Assembly: GCA_902630665.1 (NCBI GenBank)
Contig: CACOVP010000003.1
Span: 1 to 64,000, forward strand
DNA length: 64,000 nucleotides
Reading direction: 5' to 3'
Source of the DNA: an uncultured Pelagibacteraceae bacterium
GTDB taxonomy: Bacteria > Pseudomonadota > Alphaproteobacteria > Pelagibacterales > Pelagibacteraceae
Shown: piece by piece, positions 18,680-27,848 of the stretch
Position numbering within the stretch: the stretch's first letter is position 1
Layout: each line of letters starts with the position of its first letter
Made by a program: the position numbers and the translations under genes
The notes under the pieces: model-generated
Told to the model about the DNA's origin: nothing
The model's input: only the letters and a program-made list of their open reading frames with translations
Database searches by the model: none

Positions 18680-19480
18680 TTATACTCTTCCTAACGCAAA
18701 TCCTTTCGCGATATAATTTCTTACAAAGTAAATAACTATAGCGCCTGGTATGATTGTTAAACTACCTGCTGCAGCAAGTAATCCAAGTTCATATCCCGAT
18801 GTACTGGCGGTTCTAGTCATCGTAGCCGCTATAGGCTTAGCTGCTACAGCAGTAAGCGTTTTAGCTAATAATAATTCTACCCAAGAAAACATAAAACAGA
18901 AAAACATAGTTATTCCAATTCCAGCAGTTATTGTTGGTATAAATATTTTAAAGAAAAATCTCCAGAATGAATAACCATCTACATAAGCTGTTTCGTCTAA
19001 CTCTTTAGGAACTGCTGACATAAATCCCTCTAAGATCCATACAGCTAAAGGAATATTAAATAAACAATGTGAAAGAGCTACAGCCACATGAGTATCGAAT
19101 AAATTTACGGAAGAATAAAACTGAAAAAATGGTAGAGCAAATACAGCAGGAGGAGCCATTCTGTTTGTTAATAACCAGAAAAATAAGTGCTTATCTCCTA
19201 AAAATTTATATCTGGAAAAGGCATAAGCAGCAGGAAGTGCTGCAGCAACAGAAATAACTGTATTCATTACTACGTAATAAATTGAATTAAGATAACCAGT
19301 ATACCAAGTACTATCTGTAAAAATTGTTTTATAATTTTCTAAAGTGAATTCTTGAGGCCATAAAGTATAAGTATTTATGATCTCAGTAGTTGTTTTAAAA
19401 GACATATTTAACAACCAATAAATCGGTAACATTAAAAAAATAATGTAAACTGTTGGTACTATCCATTTAGCTTTTTTCAT
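18680..19480 (-). CDS. glpQ: Glycerol ABC transporter permease (GlpQ-type)
   Basis: MalG-family permease, ELDETAYVDGYSFWRFFFKIFIPTI EAA motif; locus context. Confidence 0.8.
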   Translation of the reverse strand: MKKAKWIVPTVYIIFLMLPIYWLLNMSFKTTTEIINTYTLWPQEFTLENYKTIFTDSTWYTGYLNSIYYVVMNTVISVAAALPAAYAFSRYKFLGDKHLFFWLLTNRMAPPAVFALPFFQFYSSVNLFDTHVAVALSHCLFNIPLAVWILEGFMSAVPKELDETAYVDGYSFWRFFFKIFIPTITAGIGITMFFCFMFSWVELLLAKTLTAVAAKPIAATMTRTASTSGYELGLLAAAGSLTIIPGAIVIYFVRNYIAKGFALGRV

Positions 19481-20355
19481 TGATTACCCTCGTTTCTCAT
19501 CATCAAAGTGTAAAAAACCCAACAGACTAATAGCACAATAAAGAAATATATTAGTGACATTGCTGCTGCTGGCCCTAAATCAAATTGACCTAAAGCCATT
19601 TTTACAAGATCAATAGATAAAAATGCTGTAGCGTTTCCTGGACCTCCACCAGTTAAAACGAATGGCTCAGTGTAAATCATAAAACTATCCATAAATCTTA
19701 AAAGTATCGCGATAGTTAAAACTTTTTTCATTTTTGGTAACTCTATTTTTGTAAATACAGCCCATCGACTTGCCCCATCAATTTCTGCAGCTTGGTAATA
19801 AGCAGGCTGAATAGATTGCAAGCCAGCATAAGATAATAAAACAACTAATGAAGTCCAATGCCATACGTCCATTAAGATTGTCGTAAACCATGCGTCTCCA
19901 ATTTGTTGAGTAAAATTATAGTCAAATCCTAATGCATTTAATGAATGTCCTAAAAAACCAATATCTGGTAATGCAAAAATATTCCACATTGCTCCAACAA
20001 CATTCCATGGAATTAAAAGAGGCATAGACATCAAAACTAAACAAACAGGAACTCCTATTCCCTCTTTTGGCATAGTAAGTGCTATAGCTATTCCTAAAGG
20101 TATTTGGATGAATAAAATTATAAATGTAAATAAAAATTGTCTGCCTAACGATGCATGAAATCTTTCAGATAACATGATTTGTTTAAACCATCTTGTACCT
20201 TCCCACATAAAAACATTGTTTCCAAAAGTTTCTTGGAAAGCATAATTCACTACTGTCATTAATGGTATGATTGCATTGAATGCTACCAGTACAAATACTG
20301 GAATAACAAAAAACCAAGCTTTCTGATTTATTGTTTTGTTCATTCTATAATCCAA
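19477..20355 (-). CDS. glpP: Glycerol ABC transporter permease (GlpP-type)
   Basis: MalF-family permease, QAAEIDGASRWAVFTKIELPKMKKV; locus context. Confidence 0.8.
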   Translation of the reverse strand: MDYRMNKTINQKAWFFVIPVFVLVAFNAIIPLMTVVNYAFQETFGNNVFMWEGTRWFKQIMLSERFHASLGRQFLFTFIILFIQIPLGIAIALTMPKEGIGVPVCLVLMSMPLLIPWNVVGAMWNIFALPDIGFLGHSLNALGFDYNFTQQIGDAWFTTILMDVWHWTSLVVLLSYAGLQSIQPAYYQAAEIDGASRWAVFTKIELPKMKKVLTIAILLRFMDSFMIYTEPFVLTGGGPGNATAFLSIDLVKMALGQFDLGPAAAMSLIYFFIVLLVCWVFYTLMMRNEGNQ

Positions 20356-21404
20356 TCATCCCCGTAAACATAAGTATATTCCTTTTTAAAGTTTAAGAAT
20401 GCTGATCCTGAGGGAATATTTTCATTCGGTTTTGCTATCATTTTAATTTTTCCACTTTCACTTTGAGTATCTACAATTTTATGTCTTCCCGTATTACTTA
20501 CCGATAAAACTTTTACAGGAATACCTTCAGAGCCAAAATTTATAAATTCAGGTCTCACACCAATTTCTGTTTTACTAAAACTGTTTGATTTTACTTTTTT
20601 ATGAGTTTCAATTTTCTTACCATTAAGAATTACTTCCCCTCCTTTAAATTCACATGGAAGCAAATTCATACCTGGGGATCCTATAAAGTAACCAACAAAT
20701 GTATGTTTTGGTTTTTCAAAAAGATCAACTGGAGTACCAGTTTGTACTATTTGTCCTTCATGCATCACGACTACTTGATCAGCAAATGTTAAGGCCTCGG
20801 TTTGATCGTGTGTCACATAAATCATAGTTCTATTTATTTTTTGATGAAGTTCTTTTAGCTTAGATCTTAAAATCCACTTTAAATGAGGATCAATAACAGT
20901 GAGTGGCTCATCAAACATTATTGCATTTACATCGGATCTAACTAGTCCTCTTCCTAAAGAAATTTTTTGTTTTCCATCAGCTGTTAAACCCGAGGCTCTA
21001 TTATTTAGTGTAGAGGAAAGTTCTAGCATTTCTGCTATTTCATGAACTTTTGATTTAATCTTTTCTTCTTCAATTTCCCTATTTCTCAATGGGAAGGCTA
21101 AATTATCATACACAGTCATAGTGTCATAAATTACTGGAAACTGAAAAATTTGAGCTATATTTCTCTGAACTGGGTTTAAATTAGAAACCATTTTATCATC
21201 AAATAAAATGTCTCCTTTGGTAGGGTTAATTAAACCTGAAATTATATTTAGGAGCGTTGTTTTTCCGCAGCCTGACGGTCCCAATAATGCATAAGCACCA
21301 CCATCATTCCAATCAATATTAACATTTCTTACAGCCCAATCGGTATCGGAAGATTGAGTCTTTAAGTAACTATGACTTAAATCTTTTAAGGTAATCTTAG
21401 CCAT
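20340..21404 (-). CDS. glpT: Glycerol ABC transporter ATP-binding protein (GlpT-type)
   Basis: LLGPSGCGKTTLLNIISGLI, LTADGKQKISLGRGLV degenerate signature, IMFDEPLTVIDPH; paired with a second ATPase gene. Confidence 0.8.
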   Translation of the reverse strand: MAKITLKDLSHSYLKTQSSDTDWAVRNVNIDWNDGGAYALLGPSGCGKTTLLNIISGLINPTKGDILFDDKMVSNLNPVQRNIAQIFQFPVIYDTMTVYDNLAFPLRNREIEEEKIKSKVHEIAEMLELSSTLNNRASGLTADGKQKISLGRGLVRSDVNAIMFDEPLTVIDPHLKWILRSKLKELHQKINRTMIYVTHDQTEALTFADQVVVMHEGQIVQTGTPVDLFEKPKHTFVGYFIGSPGMNLLPCEFKGGEVILNGKKIETHKKVKSNSFSKTEIGVRPEFINFGSEGIPVKVLSVSNTGRHKIVDTQSESGKIKMIAKPNENIPSGSAFLNFKKEYTYVYGDDWIIE

Positions 21405-22461
21405 TTGTTACAAGCCTTTCATTTTCGTCAAAATAAATAAATTCATCTGCATTCATATACAAATTCATTTCATCACCAACATTTTTTTGAAAAATTCCAT
21501 TTGATAGAGAAACCCAACTCAAATCTCCTTTTGTAAAATGAATCAAGCTCTCTGAACCACTAAGTTCTGAAATTAAAACTTTCCCTTTTATTTCTAGAGA
21601 GTTATTACCTTCTTTGTATGTAGTTATATTGTGAGGTCTGATACCTACTTTATATTCCCCATCTTTAATATTTATTTTACTCTTCCAGTTTACTGAATTA
21701 TCTAGAAATGAGCAACTATCTCCAACCTTTTTAATTTTTGTAATATTCATTGGAGGATCACTGAATACTTGTGCTGATAATAAAGAATTAGGCTTATTAT
21801 AGACATCTAAAGTTTTACCATACTGAATTACTTTTCCCTCTTGCAACGTCGCAGTGTTCCCTCCAAGCAGTAAGGCCTCAGAAGGCTCTGTAGTTGCATA
21901 TACAACAATACAATCTCTATCTTCAAATAATCTTGGAAGTTCCTCTCTTAATTCCTCACGAAGTTTAAAGTCTAAATTTGCTAAAGGTTCATCAAGTAAT
22001 ATTAGATCCGAGTCTTTTACTAATGCTCTAGCTAAAGCAGTTCTTTGTTGCTGACCGCCTGAAAGTTCATTAGGTTTTTTATTAAGCATACCTGACAATT
22101 TTAATAATTCAGCTACTTTTCCAACTCTTTGTTTTGTTTCATCTGAACTAACACCAGTAATTTTTAAAGGAGATGCAATATTTTCATAGACTGTGAAATT
22201 TGGATAATTGATAAATTGTTGGTAAACCATTGAAACATTTCTTTTTTGAACCTTCATCCCTGTTACATTTTTATCGTTAAACCAAATTTCTCCCATTGAA
22301 GGTTTATCTAGACCGGCCATAATTTGCATTAAAGTAGTCTTTCCAGAAAGTGTTGGGCCTAGAAGGATGTTAATTGTATTTTTTTCTAGTTTTAAATCTG
22401 TTGTATAAATATGAGTGTCTAATCCTATTTTTTTTTCCACATTTTTTAATTCTAGGCTCAT
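21397..22461 (-). CDS. glpS: Glycerol ABC transporter ATP-binding protein (GlpS-type)
   Basis: [54 protein letters not shown]. Confidence 0.8.
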   Translation of the reverse strand: MSLELKNVEKKIGLDTHIYTTDLKLEKNTINILLGPTLSGKTTLMQIMAGLDKPSMGEIWFNDKNVTGMKVQKRNVSMVYQQFINYPNFTVYENIASPLKITGVSSDETKQRVGKVAELLKLSGMLNKKPNELSGGQQQRTALARALVKDSDLILLDEPLANLDFKLREELREELPRLFEDRDCIVVYATTEPSEALLLGGNTATLQEGKVIQYGKTLDVYNKPNSLLSAQVFSDPPMNITKIKKVGDSCSFLDNSVNWKSKINIKDGEYKVGIRPHNITTYKEGNNSLEIKGKVLISELSGSESLIHFTKGDLSWVSLSNGIFQKNVGDEMNLYMNADEFIYFDENERLVTNG

Positions 22462-22484
22462 ATTTTTTGAATTCCGTTTTAAAA

Positions 22485-22508
22485 AAAGGGGGCTGTTAAG
22501 CCCCCTTT
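22485..22508 (-). terminator. GC-rich terminator-like hairpin between glpV and glpS
   Basis: RNA (minus): AAAGGGGGCU-UAAC-AGCCCCCUUU followed by UUUU; 10-bp perfect stem with tetraloop. Confidence 0.85.
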
Positions 22509-22528
22509 AAATTTAGATTAAACCTAAA

Positions 22529-24262
22529 TTACTTCCAAGCTCTTTCGAATGGAACTGTTTTACCTTTAGGTTTCTCATTACGTTTTGCTTTTGGTGATCC
22601 TGGTTGTTTTAACCAATAAGCTGCACCTTTCGGTTTAGCTAATCTTGGACCACATCCACCGTATGTATTGTTTGCTTTATCAGCAGCTTCCATACGAGAC
22701 ATAACTAAGTTCATCTCTTCTGCAAGACGATCCATAGCTTGTTGTGGAGTAAACGCACCTGAGTTTACATCTCCAATTTGCTGCCACCAGATTTGTGCAA
22801 GTTTCGGATAATCCGGAACGTTGATACCTGTTGGTGACCACAATACTCTGTTTTTAGATCTGTAGAATTCTACAAGTCCACCAAGTTTTGGAGCTCTTTT
22901 AGTAAAGTGTTTGTGATTAATTGTACTATCTCTAATGATAGTTAAACCAACATCACTTTTCTTAAGATCAACAGTTTTTGATACTACAAACTGAGCGTAT
23001 AACCATGCAGCTTTTCTTCTGTCAACTGGAGTAGACTTAAATAAAGTCCATGATCCAGCATCTTGATAACCAAGCTTCATACCTTCATCCCAGTAAGGAC
23101 CTTTTGGTGATGGTCCCATTCTCCATAAAGGATTACCGTTATCGTCAACTGTTTTGTTTCCAGAACTCTTTGGAGCAACCATTGATGCCGTGAACGCTGT
23201 ATACCAGAAAATTTGCTGAGCAACGTTTCCTGATGATAAAGCTGGCAGAGACTGATAGAAGTCCATCGCCGCTGCACCTGGAGGCGCATAAGCTCTTAAC
23301 CACTCGTCCCATTTTCTGATTGCATATACGGCAGCAGGACCATTAGCAGCCCCACCTCTTGCTACGTCAGCACCAACTGGGTTACAAGATCCTTTTTCCA
23401 TTCTTATTCCCCACTCATCAACTGGTACACCATTAGGTTTACCAACAGATCCTGCACCAGCCATTGATAACCACGCGTCAGTCATTCTCCATCCTAAGTC
23501 TGGAGCTCTCTTACCGTAGTCCATGTGACCGTATACTCTAACACCGTCTATATTCTTTACATCTTTCGTAAAGTATTCAGCGATATCTTCGTAAGCAGAC
23601 CAGTTAACTGGTACACCTAAATCGTATCCGTATTTAGCTTTGAAACCTTTTTTGATTTCAGGTCTGTCAAACCAATCTTTTCTAAACCAATAAAGGTTAG
23701 CAAATTGTTGGTCAGGTAATTGGTATAAATCACCGTCTGGACCTGTAGTAAATGATTTACCGATGAAATCATCGATATCTAATGTTGGTAAAGTTACATC
23801 TTTACCTTCACCTTTCATCCACTTTGTTAAGTTTACTGCTAACTGAAGTCTTGAATGTGTACCAATCAAATCTGAGTCATTGATATAGGCATCATACAAG
23901 TTTCTTCCAGTTTGCATCTGAGTCTGTACTGCTTGTACTACTTCTCCTTCTCCCAATAACTGGTGATTTACTTTTATACCAGTTATCTCTTCAAAAGCTT
24001 TAGTTAAAGTTTTTGATTCGTATACGTGAGTTGGAATAGTTTCTGACAATACGTTAATTTCCATTCCTTTGAATGGTTTTGCAGCATCGTAGAACCATTG
24101 TAGTTCTTTCTCTCTTTCTTTTGCAGAAATTGTTGAAAGACTAAACTCACCATTTGACCATTTCTTAATTGCAGCCATATGTCCGTCAGCTACAGCGTTT
24201 GAAATAGTTATAAGAGAAATTGAAACAGCAACAGCTAAAATATTCTTTAATGTTTTTAACAT
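22529..24262 (-). CDS. glpV: Glycerol ABC transporter substrate-binding protein (GlpV-type)
   Basis: 577 aa, signal peptide, large extracellular-solute-binding family 1 pattern (MEINVLSETIPTHVYESKTLTKAFEEITGIKVNHQLLGEGEVVQAVQTQMQTGRNLYDAYINDSD); locus context with glpK. Confidence 0.85.
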   Translation of the reverse strand: MLKTLKNILAVAVSISLITISNAVADGHMAAIKKWSNGEFSLSTISAKEREKELQWFYDAAKPFKGMEINVLSETIPTHVYESKTLTKAFEEITGIKVNHQLLGEGEVVQAVQTQMQTGRNLYDAYINDSDLIGTHSRLQLAVNLTKWMKGEGKDVTLPTLDIDDFIGKSFTTGPDGDLYQLPDQQFANLYWFRKDWFDRPEIKKGFKAKYGYDLGVPVNWSAYEDIAEYFTKDVKNIDGVRVYGHMDYGKRAPDLGWRMTDAWLSMAGAGSVGKPNGVPVDEWGIRMEKGSCNPVGADVARGGAANGPAAVYAIRKWDEWLRAYAPPGAAAMDFYQSLPALSSGNVAQQIFWYTAFTASMVAPKSSGNKTVDDNGNPLWRMGPSPKGPYWDEGMKLGYQDAGSWTLFKSTPVDRRKAAWLYAQFVVSKTVDLKKSDVGLTIIRDSTINHKHFTKRAPKLGGLVEFYRSKNRVLWSPTGINVPDYPKLAQIWWQQIGDVNSGAFTPQQAMDRLAEEMNLVMSRMEAADKANNTYGGCGPRLAKPKGAAYWLKQPGSPKAKRNEKPKGKTVPFERAWK

Positions 24263-24367
24263 AGATTATTTCCCTCGTTGTTGTTGTTTTTTGATTTCTT
24301 ATTGAACCAAAATAAAACTTAAAAGTACAGTACAGAAAGTTTTCAAATTACAACTCTGAGGTGTGTA

Positions 24368-25849
24368 TTAGTTGATTAAGGCACGCTTAACAGCTTTTTC
24401 CCAGCCATTAATTAGGATGTTTCTCGATGAATTTTTCATTTTTGAGGAAAACTTTTTATCCAATTGCCAGTTTTTAGAAATATCTTTTAAGGATTTGTAA
24501 ACTCCAATATGAAGACCAGCCATAAAAGCTGCACCTAAAGCAGTTGTTTCTTGAACTTTAGGTCTTAATACTTTTACGTTCACTATGTCAGATAAAAATT
24601 GTGAAAACCAATTATTCATTACCATCCCACCATCAACTTTTACAATTTTAGGTCTCAAACCATCATGTTTCATAGCTTCAAAAAGATCGTGAGTTTGATA
24701 AGCAACTGCCTCGATCGTGGCTCTGACTATTTCTTTAGGACTTGTATCTCTAGTAATGCCGCTTAAAACTCCTCTAGCGTTAGCGTCCCAATACGGAGCT
24801 CCTAATCCAGTGAATGCTGGAACTAAATAAATATCATTGTTATTTTGAAGTGATTTGACTATTTTTTCTGTTTCGGGCGCTTTCTTAAAAAATTTCATTC
24901 GATCTCTTAACCATTGCACACCAGCACCAGCTATAAAAATAGATCCCTCCATTGCGTATGTTGTCTTTCCATTAATTCTGTATGCAATAGTAGTTAATAG
25001 TCTATTTTTTGAGTAAATTTTTTTAGAACCGGTATTTAATAATACAAAAGCTCCAGTTCCGTAAGTGCTTTTTAATGAGCCAGGTTCAAAACAACATTGG
25101 CCAATGGTTGCTGATTGTTGATCACCTACTACTCCATTAATCGGAATTGGTTTACCAGTTACAGAAGGATGGGTTTGACCATAATCATCTGCACAATCTT
25201 TCACTTCTGGTAAAATATGTTTTTTAATCTTCAAGAGATTTAATATTGTATCATCCCATTTATTTGAGGAAATATTATAAATCATTGTTCTACTTGCGTT
25301 AGTTGCATCTGTTGCATGAACTTTTCCCTTTGTAAGTCTCCAAATCAAAAAGCTGTCAATTGTTCCAAATAATAGCTGTTTCTTGCTCATTAACTGCCGT
25401 GCTTTAGGGACATTGTCTAAAATCCATTTAATTTTTGTTCCAGAAAAATATGAGTCAATTAAAAGGCCAGTTTTATTAAAAACCATCGTATCCTTGTTTT
25501 GCTTTCTCAGCTTTTTACAAAATTCTTCAGTTCTTCTGTCTTGCCAAACAATAGCCTTATAAACAGGTTTTCCAGTTTTTTTATCCCACAGAACAGTAGT
25601 CTCTCTTTGGTTGGTAATTCCAATGCTTAAAATTTTACCTTTTAAGCGTTTAGCTTTTTGTATTACATCTTTTAAAGTTTTTATTGTTGTTTTCCAAATT
25701 TCATCTGGATTATGTTCTACCCAACCACTTTTGGGGAAGTATTGAGTGAATTCTTTTTGAGAGGAAAAAATAGGTTTACCTTTAAGGTCAAATAAAATTG
25801 ATCTATTAGATGTCGTACCAGCATCAATTGAAATTAAAAATTTTTTCAT
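24368..25849 (-). CDS. glpK: Glycerol kinase
   Basis: SIDAGTTSNRSILFD, GITNQRETTVLWDKKTGKPVYKAIVWQDRRT, VPAFTGLGAPYWDANARG, VDGGMVMNNWFSQFLSDI. Confidence 0.96.
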   Translation of the reverse strand: MKKFLISIDAGTTSNRSILFDLKGKPIFSSQKEFTQYFPKSGWVEHNPDEIWKTTIKTLKDVIQKAKRLKGKILSIGITNQRETTVLWDKKTGKPVYKAIVWQDRRTEEFCKKLRKQNKDTMVFNKTGLLIDSYFSGTKIKWILDNVPKARQLMSKKQLLFGTIDSFLIWRLTKGKVHATDATNASRTMIYNISSNKWDDTILNLLKIKKHILPEVKDCADDYGQTHPSVTGKPIPINGVVGDQQSATIGQCCFEPGSLKSTYGTGAFVLLNTGSKKIYSKNRLLTTIAYRINGKTTYAMEGSIFIAGAGVQWLRDRMKFFKKAPETEKIVKSLQNNNDIYLVPAFTGLGAPYWDANARGVLSGITRDTSPKEIVRATIEAVAYQTHDLFEAMKHDGLRPKIVKVDGGMVMNNWFSQFLSDIVNVKVLRPKVQETTALGAAFMAGLHIGVYKSLKDISKNWQLDKKFSSKMKNSSRNILINGWEKAVKRALIN

Positions 25850-26802
25850 TTAAGTATTTTTCTCTTTGCTTTTTCAAATTCTTCTTGAGTAATTGCTCCT
25901 GATTTGTAAAGTTCATTTATTTTGATTAATTCATTTGCAACATTTTTTTCTAAATTTAGATTTTTTGAATTTTTATTGATATCGTAATTTAAGATATTGC
26001 TCAGATTAATTTTTTGTGATTTTCTTGCTTTTTGAAAATTTTCCCACTCTTTATGAAAATTTGCACTTTCTATGAGCCAATTTTCCATTATTTTAATTGC
26101 TTTTGGAAAATTTTTTATATTATTTGGGTGAAAATCTGATTGATCTCGCTGAGAATTCTTTGGGATGTAATTAGCAAATTCTTCTGGTGTGACTCCATAA
26201 CTAATACTAAACCATTCGTCTCTTACTGCCATTGAAAAAAAGCTAGCAGAATAACTTAGATAATTTTTTGGAATATCAATTTTTTCTCTTTCTATCCACC
26301 TTCTTATTCCACCTCTAAATATAGAGTCTGGATCATATTCGGTTGGATACAACAATTTATTTATATCCACAAATTCAACTATCATGCAGTTATGAGCGTT
26401 TCCTCTTTTATAAAAATTCAAATAATTATAATGTTGTCTTTTTTTACACCCACCTGTCTTTGATTGAAAAACTGCACTTTCAATAAAACTTGTGAGATAA
26501 GCTTGCCATTTTGAGAGGCCTGTTGCTCTTCCTATCTCTAAAAATTTTATAGGTACATTATTCTTCATATTTACAAAAGTAAGTTCTTCTACTGCAATTC
26601 CCCATCCAACGGTTTCACCATACTTTTCTATCAATAACCATTCACCATCGGGTAAAGGTAAACGCATTTTATTACTACTTTTAAATTCTCCTCGAATTAC
26701 TTCACCAGGTTTGGTTCTCCAGTCATTAGCTTTCCAAGCTCTATCTGCATAGGAGTTTGTATTCATTAATATTAAAAAATAAAATATGATAAGCTTTTTC
26801 AT
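25846..26802 (-). CDS. Secreted hypothetical protein with C-terminal SHOCT-like motif
   Basis: Signal peptide; C-terminal ELIKINELYKSGAITQEEFEKAKRKILK matches SHOCT pattern. Confidence 0.7.
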   Translation of the reverse strand: MKKLIIFYFLILMNTNSYADRAWKANDWRTKPGEVIRGEFKSSNKMRLPLPDGEWLLIEKYGETVGWGIAVEELTFVNMKNNVPIKFLEIGRATGLSKWQAYLTSFIESAVFQSKTGGCKKRQHYNYLNFYKRGNAHNCMIVEFVDINKLLYPTEYDPDSIFRGGIRRWIEREKIDIPKNYLSYSASFFSMAVRDEWFSISYGVTPEEFANYIPKNSQRDQSDFHPNNIKNFPKAIKIMENWLIESANFHKEWENFQKARKSQKINLSNILNYDINKNSKNLNLEKNVANELIKINELYKSGAITQEEFEKAKRKILK

Positions 26803-27848
26803 CTAAAAGCCCCCCAGTTAAGTTTTAATTTCTTATCCTGCACAATGGCATTAATCATAGCAAGCATAAGAGGTAATTTTTTTTCACTAAAGTCTTCATT
26901 AACTTTTTTTGCAATTTCCTTAGCTAGATCTGCGCCTTCAACAGTCACTTTACTCATTTTAGTTTTTTTAGCTTCTGAAAAAGTTAATCCTTCACCAATG
27001 TAAGCGCCCATTTTTGCATTTCTTCCGCCTCCTGAACTTACATAAAGATCTCCAAGTCCAGCAAGTCCCCTTACTGTCTCTTTTTTCCCTTTTAAGTGTT
27101 CCACAAATATTTCCATCTCATGTATTGATTGTTTAATTAATGCCGAAGCAGTGTTCAAATAATTTTTTTCTCTAATTTCATCTGAGATATCAGAGCTACA
27201 TAAACCTTTAGCTGCCCCTACAGCCATAGAAAAAATATTTTTGATAGCAGCAGATACTTCTACTCCATTTAAATCATCAGAATAAGACGTGTGATAATAA
27301 TCAGTATTAAGCATATCAGCTATTTCTTTTGCGGTTTTTAATTTCTTATTTGCTATTACCACACTACTATGAACTTTATTAGCTAAACCAGTTGCTAAAC
27401 ATGGTCCACCCACTGCTGAAATGTTTAATTTTGAGCTTCCCCTCTCTATTAATAATCTCTCAAGTTTATCTACTAATAGTTCGTATTGATTTTTGTAAAT
27501 GCTTAAACCTTTTGTGAGCATTAATAATTTTGGAACTGTTTTACCTTTAAATATTCTACTTAATTGGTCTGCTACCCATTCTATACCTTTCGAGCTTATT
27601 CCAAGTACAATTAAATCTACATTTGACATTAAAAGCTCATCAAATTTTTCATACTTAAATATTTTTACTTTGTCAGGCATTTCTATGCCTAAACTTGAGT
27701 GTGAATTTTTATTCTTTTTTAAATTATCAATGAATTCATTTTCTAGATGTGTCCCAACTATACTTGTATCATGGTTATTGTCTAAACATGGCAAAGAGAA
27801 AGCCGAACCCATTGCACCTGCACCTATAATTATTATCTTTGACATCAA
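26799..27848 (-). CDS. gpsA: Glycerol-3-phosphate dehydrogenase (NAD(P)+), GpsA-like
   Basis: IIGAGAMGSAFSLPCL Rossmann start, SAVGGPCLATGLANKV, GVEVSAAIKNIFSMAVGAAKGL, GLAGLGDLYVSSGGGRN. Confidence 0.82.
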   Translation of the reverse strand: MMSKIIIIGAGAMGSAFSLPCLDNNHDTSIVGTHLENEFIDNLKKNKNSHSSLGIEMPDKVKIFKYEKFDELLMSNVDLIVLGISSKGIEWVADQLSRIFKGKTVPKLLMLTKGLSIYKNQYELLVDKLERLLIERGSSKLNISAVGGPCLATGLANKVHSSVVIANKKLKTAKEIADMLNTDYYHTSYSDDLNGVEVSAAIKNIFSMAVGAAKGLCSSDISDEIREKNYLNTASALIKQSIHEMEIFVEHLKGKKETVRGLAGLGDLYVSSGGGRNAKMGAYIGEGLTFSEAKKTKMSKVTVEGADLAKEIAKKVNEDFSEKKLPLMLAMINAIVQDKKLKLNWGAFR

